Notes under the pieces: generated by a model
What the model was told of the DNA's origin: nothing
Database searches by the model: none
Seen by the model: the letters and a program-made list of their open reading frames with translations, nothing else
Position numbers and translations under genes: made by a program
Source: Mycolicibacterium stellerae
GTDB taxonomy: Bacteria; Actinomycetota; Actinomycetes; Mycobacteriales; Mycobacteriaceae
Length of the DNA: 64,000 nt
Direction: 5' to 3'
Assembly (NCBI RefSeq): GCF_003719305.1
Contig: NZ_RARC01000036.1
Coordinates: 1 to 64,000 of the forward strand
Shown here: positions 59,753-64,000 of the stretch, one piece after another
Position numbering within the stretch: position 1 is the stretch's first letter
Layout of the letters: every line of letters starts with the position of its first letter

Positions 59753-60400
59753 CGGCGGCGTATCGGTGATCGAACGCACCGACTCGGGCAACGGGATGCC
59801 CGATCTTAGGTCGGGCGCGGGCTGCGGCGGGCCGTAGGCGACCGACATCGGGACGACACCGGCCCACGCGTCGCCCGCGATGTCCTCGTCCGGATCCTCC
59901 GGCCAGCCGGCGCTGATCTTCAACGACCAGTTGTCCGCGCCGATGGCCAGGCGCAGCGGCAGTGTCGCCGCGAGTTCCTTGCGGGTGCTGGCGCGCAGTT
60001 CGGCCGTCCGGCCAGGGATGAACGCCTCGGTCAGCCGGTCGAGGTAGCGCACCTTGTCGGCTTCGGGCACCCGTTCGAAGACTCCGAAGACGACGGCGCT
60101 GCGGTAGCGGAACGAGGACTCGAATCCGCTGCGCGCCACCACGATTCCATCCAGTCCGGTGACCGCGACCGCCGCTGGCGCGCCGTCTGCAAGTGCACGC
60201 ATCCACGGAGAGCCGGTCGAGCCGTGGATGACGAGTTCGTCGTCGACCCTGGCGAAGCCGGTCGGGAAGATCACCGGATGGCCGTCGCGCACCAGCGCCA
60301 CCGTTGCCAGCGGTGTGCTGTCGAGCAGTTCGTCGAGTTGGCCGCGCGCTGTGCTCTGCTTTTCGTTGAGCCTGCTGACCCGGGTCGAGGGCGTGGTCAT
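59741..60400 (-). CDS. Pyridoxamine 5'-phosphate oxidase-fold protein
   Basis: A 219-residue flavin-binding split-barrel protein of the PNPOx-like family: LDELLDSTPLATVALVRDGHPVIFPTGFARVDDELVIHGSTGSPWMRAL is the typical start (only the TxATVALVRDGxPVxxPxGF pattern is meant). The C-terminus has WPEDPDEDIAGDAWAGVVPM. It probably binds FMN or F420. It lies 16 bp after the isochorismatase-like gene and is likely co-transcribed with it. Confidence 0.85.
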   Translation of the reverse strand: MTTPSTRVSRLNEKQSTARGQLDELLDSTPLATVALVRDGHPVIFPTGFARVDDELVIHGSTGSPWMRALADGAPAAVAVTGLDGIVVARSGFESSFRYRSAVVFGVFERVPEADKVRYLDRLTEAFIPGRTAELRASTRKELAATLPLRLAIGADNWSLKISAGWPEDPDEDIAGDAWAGVVPMSVAYGPPQPAPDLRSGIPLPESVRSITDTPPSVQ

Positions 60401-60416
60401 ATGGATAGCCGCCCGC

Positions 60417-61016
60417 TCAGTCCGGGATTTCCGCGGCGTCGGGTACGACGACGGCGAACAGGTCGGCGATGGCAGCCAGGCTCGCGGTGTGCAGCACCGA
60501 CGCGGCCACGGGCTCGCCATCGACGCCCGGCAATGTCCGGGTGGCGGTCGCCGCGGCCACCACCGTCGGCGCGTATCCGAGATTGAACGCCCCTCGCGCG
60601 GTCGAGTTCACGCACATGTGCGTCATGAAACCGGCGAGGACCAGATTCGACGCGCTCGCGGCCTTGAGACGCTCGTCAAGATCCGTCTGCACGAACGAGT
60701 TCGGGTAGTTCTTCACCACCACCGGCTCACCTTCGCGCGGGGCGACACGGTCGACGATCGCGCCGCTGTCGCCGTCGATGTCGTAGAGCGAGCCGGGACC
60801 ATCGGAGTGCTGGATGTGGATGATCGGGATGCCTGCGGACCGGGCCCGGTCCAGCAGCGAAGCGGCCTCGTCGAGCGCGGCCTGCACCCCGTCGAGCTCC
60901 ATCACCCCTCGGGTGTAGGTGTTCTGGCAGTCGATCATGATGAGCGTCGACTGCGCCAGGCGTGCCGGAACCAAGGGCAGTTCGGCCATCGCTCGCAGGG
61001 TCTGGGGTTCTGACAT
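60417..61016 (-). CDS. Isochorismatase-like cysteine hydrolase
   Basis: A 199-residue hydrolase. The triad is visible: Asp29 (IMIDCQNTY), Lys102 (VVKNYPNSF), Cys135 (THMCVNST). It is most like nicotinamidase/ureidoacrylate-type amidohydrolases. Substrate unknown. It follows the AraC gene by 54 bp and precedes the PNPOx-fold gene on the same strand. Confidence 0.9.
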   Translation of the reverse strand: MSEPQTLRAMAELPLVPARLAQSTLIMIDCQNTYTRGVMELDGVQAALDEAASLLDRARSAGIPIIHIQHSDGPGSLYDIDGDSGAIVDRVAPREGEPVVVKNYPNSFVQTDLDERLKAASASNLVLAGFMTHMCVNSTARGAFNLGYAPTVVAAATATRTLPGVDGEPVAASVLHTASLAAIADLFAVVVPDAAEIPD

Positions 61017-61070
61017 GCCGCCGAGCGTATGCGGTCAGGCCGCCGCCGGGGTGTCGATCCACGCGGGAGG

Positions 61071-62024
61071 TCACGAGCGCACCGCCCGCAGCGCGCGGCC
61101 CAACGACTGAGCGTCGGCATAGCTGCGGGGGGTGGCACCGAAGCGGCCACGGAACTCCTTGATGAAGTGCGACGTGCTGGTGTATCCGACCGCACTTGCC
61201 ACGTCAGCCACACCGAGTCGCTGTTCGATCAGCAGCTCGCGCGCCCTGTCCAGGCGCAGCTCTTTGACGAACTGATACGGCGAACGGCCGGTCGTGTCCC
61301 GGAATGTGCGCGTGAACGCTGAAGTACTGAGGCTGACCTGCGCGGCCAGGTCGGCGACGGTGAGAGGTTCGGCGAGGTGCGCCTTGATGTAGGTCAGCGC
61401 CGCCGAAATGAATATGGCCTCCTCGTGGCGGGCGGCGTAACGAAGCATCCGCGCGAACTGCGCGCCCTGCAGCACCCGGTACACCAATTCTCGGAGATAT
61501 AGCGGCGCGAGCACGCGCCGATCGGCCGTGTCCGACAACGACCGAAGGAATCGCAACACCGCGCTGGTCAACTCGGCGTCGAGCGCCGACACAAAGCAGG
61601 CGTCGTCACTGTCCGCTGCGGCCCGGGCCGCAGCGAGCGCCGGGTGCACCTCCCGCATTTCGGTGAAGACCGCCCGCACCGCCGCGGGCTCGATCTGCAA
61701 CACAAGGCACAGACACGGTTGATGTGGTGATGCTTCCAGCACCTCGCCCTGGATTCGCTGGAGGCTGGACACCACCAGATAGTTGAACTGGTCGTAGACA
61801 AAGCGCCTGCCGTTGTCCATCACCGCTTTTCGCCCCTGTGCGACGATTCCGATCGACACGCCTGAGATCCCGTCCCACGCCTGTTCTCGGGGCTCCGTGT
61901 ATCGGTAGATCGTCAAGCCCGGCCACAGCCCGGTGTTGGCCCCGACATGTGGTGTGCGCATTGCCAACTCGGCAACAAGTTCATCGGCTTCGGTGTAGCG
62001 CTCGACGGGTTCCGAGGCCGTCAC
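61071..62024 (-). CDS. AraC family transcriptional regulator
   Basis: A 317-residue regulator with an AraC_N-type N-terminal domain (GISGVSIGIVAQGRKAVMDNGRRFVYD) and a C-terminal double HTH (LTVADLAAQVSLSTSAFTRTFRDTTGRSPYQF, and RLGVADVASAVGYTSTSHFIKEFRGRFG). The ribosome binding site AAAGGAGGTG is a perfect anti-Shine-Dalgarno match. It favours the GTG at 62024 (8 nt away) over the ATG at 62030 (2 nt away). It may regulate the hydrolase genes around it. Confidence 0.92.
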   Translation of the reverse strand: MTASEPVERYTEADELVAELAMRTPHVGANTGLWPGLTIYRYTEPREQAWDGISGVSIGIVAQGRKAVMDNGRRFVYDQFNYLVVSSLQRIQGEVLEASPHQPCLCLVLQIEPAAVRAVFTEMREVHPALAAARAAADSDDACFVSALDAELTSAVLRFLRSLSDTADRRVLAPLYLRELVYRVLQGAQFARMLRYAARHEEAIFISAALTYIKAHLAEPLTVADLAAQVSLSTSAFTRTFRDTTGRSPYQFVKELRLDRARELLIEQRLGVADVASAVGYTSTSHFIKEFRGRFGATPRSYADAQSLGRALRAVRS

Positions 62025-62058
62025 CGCCATCACCTCCTTTCGGTGTTGCAGGCGGGAT

Positions 62059-62094
62059 TCGATCCGCACCCAACCATTTTGGGGTGCGGATCGA
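62059..62094. terminator. 13-bp perfect hairpin between hydrolase and araC genes
   Basis: TCGATCCGCACCC (62059-62071) and GGGTGCGGATCGA (62082-62094) are perfect inverse complements with a 10-nt loop. It lies just after the hydrolase stop and before the araC ribosome binding site, both read on the minus strand. No U-tract follows, so it would be a tail-less terminator. It might instead be an operator. Confidence 0.6.
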
Positions 62095-62108
62095 TCCGTG
62101 CTGCGCAG

Positions 62109-62975
62109 TTAGCTCATGACCTCGCTTCGCGCCCGCTTGCGCAGGATGTCCAGCGCCTGCAGCAGGTAGCCGCGGAAGACGGCGTGGTTCTCGCTCATCG
62201 GGAAGTGCCCGATCTGCTTCATCTCGATTAACCCGGCGTTGCTGATCTTCGCGGCGGTTCTGGCACTGTCCTCGGGGGTGGTGAGGTAGTCATAGTCGCC
62301 GGTCAGCATCACCACCGGACACCGCTCGCCGTCGATCTCACCGAGCTTGTCGCGCATGTCGTGGTCGACCGAATAGAAGTGCAGGTCTCCCTTGAACGCT
62401 TCGGAGCCCTGGCTGTAGTAGAACCACGTCTTCCAGCGGTCGGCTTCGGGGGACTGCGGCGCCATCAGATCCCACACCCCACTGGCGCATACCTGAGCCG
62501 CATTCGCATGCGGGTGCTGCCACCAGTCCAGGTAGAAGCCCGGGGAGTAGTCGGCACCCTCAACCGGGACGACCCCGGCGAATCGGTCCGGGTGCCGCAA
62601 CGCCAGTTGGAGAGCGACGTTGCCGCCGAACGAGGAGCCCATGAAGATCGGGCTCTCGAGTTCCAGCGCGTCGCACAGCGCAACGATGAAGTGCACGTAG
62701 TGGTCGGCCGTCAGCTTGTACTCCTCGGTCCACCACTGCGCGTTCTCAGGTGGATCCGACTTCCCGTGCCGGGGTAGGTCATAGGCGATGACGCGGTAGT
62801 CGTTGGTGATCTCGTCATCTTCGAGCAGCCCACGCCACTGGTGGTTGTGACACCCCGCGGTGTGCTGGCAGACGAGTGGCTGGCCGGTGCCGTTCTCGAG
62901 ATAGAAGACCTTGTAAACGAGTCCGTCGACCTCGACGTCGACATAGTGCCCGGTGACGGGTGAAATCTTGCCCAT
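62109..62975 (-). CDS. Alpha/beta hydrolase
   Basis: A 288-residue hydrolase. The nucleophile Ser115 lies in GSSFGG (113-118), the oxyanion region is near CQHTAGCHNHQW, the acid is in LTGDYDYLT and the His in QIGHFPMSEN. It resembles C-C bond (meta-cleavage product) hydrolases and haloperoxidase-like esterases. It follows the small gene at 63003 by 27 bp in a shared transcript. Confidence 0.9.
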   Translation of the reverse strand: MGKISPVTGHYVDVEVDGLVYKVFYLENGTGQPLVCQHTAGCHNHQWRGLLEDDEITNDYRVIAYDLPRHGKSDPPENAQWWTEEYKLTADHYVHFIVALCDALELESPIFMGSSFGGNVALQLALRHPDRFAGVVPVEGADYSPGFYLDWWQHPHANAAQVCASGVWDLMAPQSPEADRWKTWFYYSQGSEAFKGDLHFYSVDHDMRDKLGEIDGERCPVVMLTGDYDYLTTPEDSARTAAKISNAGLIEMKQIGHFPMSENHAVFRGYLLQALDILRKRARSEVMS

Positions 62976-63002
62976 GAGTTGACCTTTCGAGTATTGGGAA
63001 AA

Positions 63003-63410
63003 TCAGACGGGGGCGCCGACGACACGCAGCAGTTCGATTTGACGGGTGACGCAACGCAGGTTCTGCATCAGGACCAGCAGGTCGCCTTCGAGCGTCATGT
63101 CACGCTGGAAGCTCGCAGCCCAGATGCCGTGGTACATCGGCGCGGGGGTGGGGACTCCGAAGTTGCGCCACGTCTCGGCGCCCGCTCGGATGGCGAACTG
63201 ATAGGGCACATCCAGCGGGCCTGGATCGACGGCGACATCGACGACTTTGCCGCCGATCATTTGGACGATGAAGCTGTGGTCGGTCATGTCGAGCAGGTAG
63301 GAGCACGTGAAGTACTTGCCGTGGGCCTGGATTTCTGGATCCTGGTTGGTCGCCTCGGCGAATGACTCGGCCCAAGCGACGGGCGTCGGCGTGTTGGTGG
63401 TGACTGTCAT
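63003..63410 (-). CDS. Small protein, possibly SCP2-like
   Basis: A 135-residue protein. The pattern FTCSYLLDMTDHSFIVQMIGGKVVDVAVDPG and MTLEGDLLVLMQNLRCVTRQIELLR suggests an SCP2/sterol-carrier-like ligand-binding fold, but I cannot identify a family with confidence. It is the first gene upstream of the alpha/beta hydrolase and is divergent from lysR, so the pair may form a LysR-controlled catabolic unit. Confidence 0.6.
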   Translation of the reverse strand: MTVTTNTPTPVAWAESFAEATNQDPEIQAHGKYFTCSYLLDMTDHSFIVQMIGGKVVDVAVDPGPLDVPYQFAIRAGAETWRNFGVPTPAPMYHGIWAASFQRDMTLEGDLLVLMQNLRCVTRQIELLRVVGAPV

Positions 63411-63571
63411 CTGGCTTCCTTCGAATCGGTGGGGATGGTGTGCGACTTGTGAGCCTCGCCACGGTGTCGATCACACCCGCCGTCGCCGCCCACCGTCCAA
63501 TACCTGTCAGCCATCGAATCGATAGTTATTGGCTAATAGTCACAAAGACCCTGGTCAACTATTATCGAGCG

Positions 63572-64000
63572 ATGTTGCCCCAGCTCGACCTGCGACTTCT
63601 GACGTACTTCGTCGCCGTCGCGGAGGAGTTGCATTTCGGTCGGGCGGCGGCCCGGCTGCACATCGCCCAGCCGTCGCTGTCGGTGCAGATCCGCAAGCTC
63701 GAGCACACGCTCGGTGCGGTGCTGTTCCTGCGCGACAGCCGGCATGTCGAGCTGACCCAGGCCGGCGAGGTGCTACTCGAGGAGAGCAGACGACTGCTCA
63801 GCGATGCCGAACGGATCGTTGGGCTGACTCGCGCGGCCGCGTACGGATCCGGCAGGCGCAAGCTCGTGGTCGGCTTCCAGGCCAACGCCGCCGCGGAGCT
63901 GACGCCGCAGATCCTCAGCGCATTTCAGGCGCAGTTCCCCGGTGTCCAGGTGCACATGCAGGGCTTCGATTTCACCGACCCCTACGTGGGACTGGCTGAC
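63572..64000 (+). CDS. LysR family transcriptional regulator, cut at the window end
   Basis: The first 143 codons of an LTTR, running in frame to the last base. The winged HTH is at about residues 6-62 (LLTYFVAVAEELHFGRAAARLHIAQPSLSVQIRKLEHTLGA), and the effector domain begins (RKLVVGFQANAAAELTPQILSAF). The 161-bp gap to the divergent 63003 gene is A+T-rich with ATAGTT/AACTAT half-sites (63522-63562) that may bind it. The rest lies outside. Confidence 0.92.
   Translation, partial: MLPQLDLRLLTYFVAVAEELHFGRAAARLHIAQPSLSVQIRKLEHTLGAVLFLRDSRHVELTQAGEVLLEESRRLLSDAERIVGLTRAAAYGSGRRKLVVGFQANAAAELTPQILSAFQAQFPGVQVHMQGFDFTDPYVGLAD

Noticed and set aside
63519-63568. TCGATAGTT ... AACTATTATCGA as a defined LysR operator
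   Set aside because: The arms need a 3-bp insertion to match, so it is mentioned only as possible half-sites with the lysR entry.

Overview
The window is chromosomal DNA from a mycobacterium, most likely a fast-growing environmental species (Mycolicibacterium type). The evidence is high G+C, the gene order murA-rrn next to an atp operon that carries the fused b-delta subunit, mycobacterial family proteins throughout (DUF2550, b-delta fusion, C+ type L31, WS/DGAT, carboxylic acid reductase, F420-type LLM oxidoreductases, mycothiol-dependent DinB-like proteins), and near-identity of many proteins to M. tuberculosis Rv1287-Rv1315 as I remember them. No species name can be given from sequence alone.

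Layout. (1) 1-26.7 kb is a conserved housekeeping block, nearly all on the minus strand: argS, lysA, hom, thrC, thrB, rho, rpmE, prfA, prmC, the Sua5/YrdC gene, wecA/rfe, the nine-gene atp operon, a DUF2550 gene, murA, and finally the promoter and 5' leader of an rRNA operon whose 16S gene lies just beyond base 1. Two departures from the M. tuberculosis order are seen. A three-gene insert (DinB/MPI-like protein, MarR regulator, FadD1-like ligase) sits between rpmE and rho, and the cobalamin adenosyltransferase gene runs on the plus strand followed by a 30-bp tandem repeat. (2) 26.7-28.1 kb holds an LtrA-family membrane protein and tRNA-Arg(CCG). (3) 28.1-58.3 kb, between that tRNA and the Rrf2 regulator (Rv1287-like), is an accessory region of small regulator-plus-enzyme units: LLM/SDR with LysR, two decayed genes, a 1173-residue carboxylic acid reductase, LemA with an M48 peptidase, MFS with a ROK repressor, an amidase, a frameshifted SDR, a wax ester synthase/DGAT, two complete two-component systems, small secreted proteins, glyoxalase-fold proteins, and an alpha/beta hydrolase with a TetR regulator. 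(4) 58.3-64 kb carries Rrf2, a nitrilase-type hydrolase, a flavin/PLP-oxidase-fold protein, an isochorismatase-like hydrolase, an AraC regulator, another alpha/beta hydrolase and the start of a LysR gene cut by the window end.

How it works together. The left block supplies oxidative phosphorylation, aspartate-family amino acids, translation termination and cell-wall precursor synthesis. The accessory region looks like detoxification and lipid/aldehyde metabolism under local control: at nearly every divergent regulator/enzyme pair an inverted repeat is visible between the genes (MarR 15835-15877, LysR 30213-30240, ROK 39396-39426, TetR 57689-57730). The best hunting results are the 31-bp ROK operator that contains both opposing -10 hexamers, a hydrolase pseudogene whose breaking mutation is still readable as an 8-bp tandem duplication, a 33-residue secreted peptide overlapping the next gene, and paired TetR operators. 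I found no CRISPR array, insertion sequence or prophage. No wholly new system can be proved from the sequence alone.
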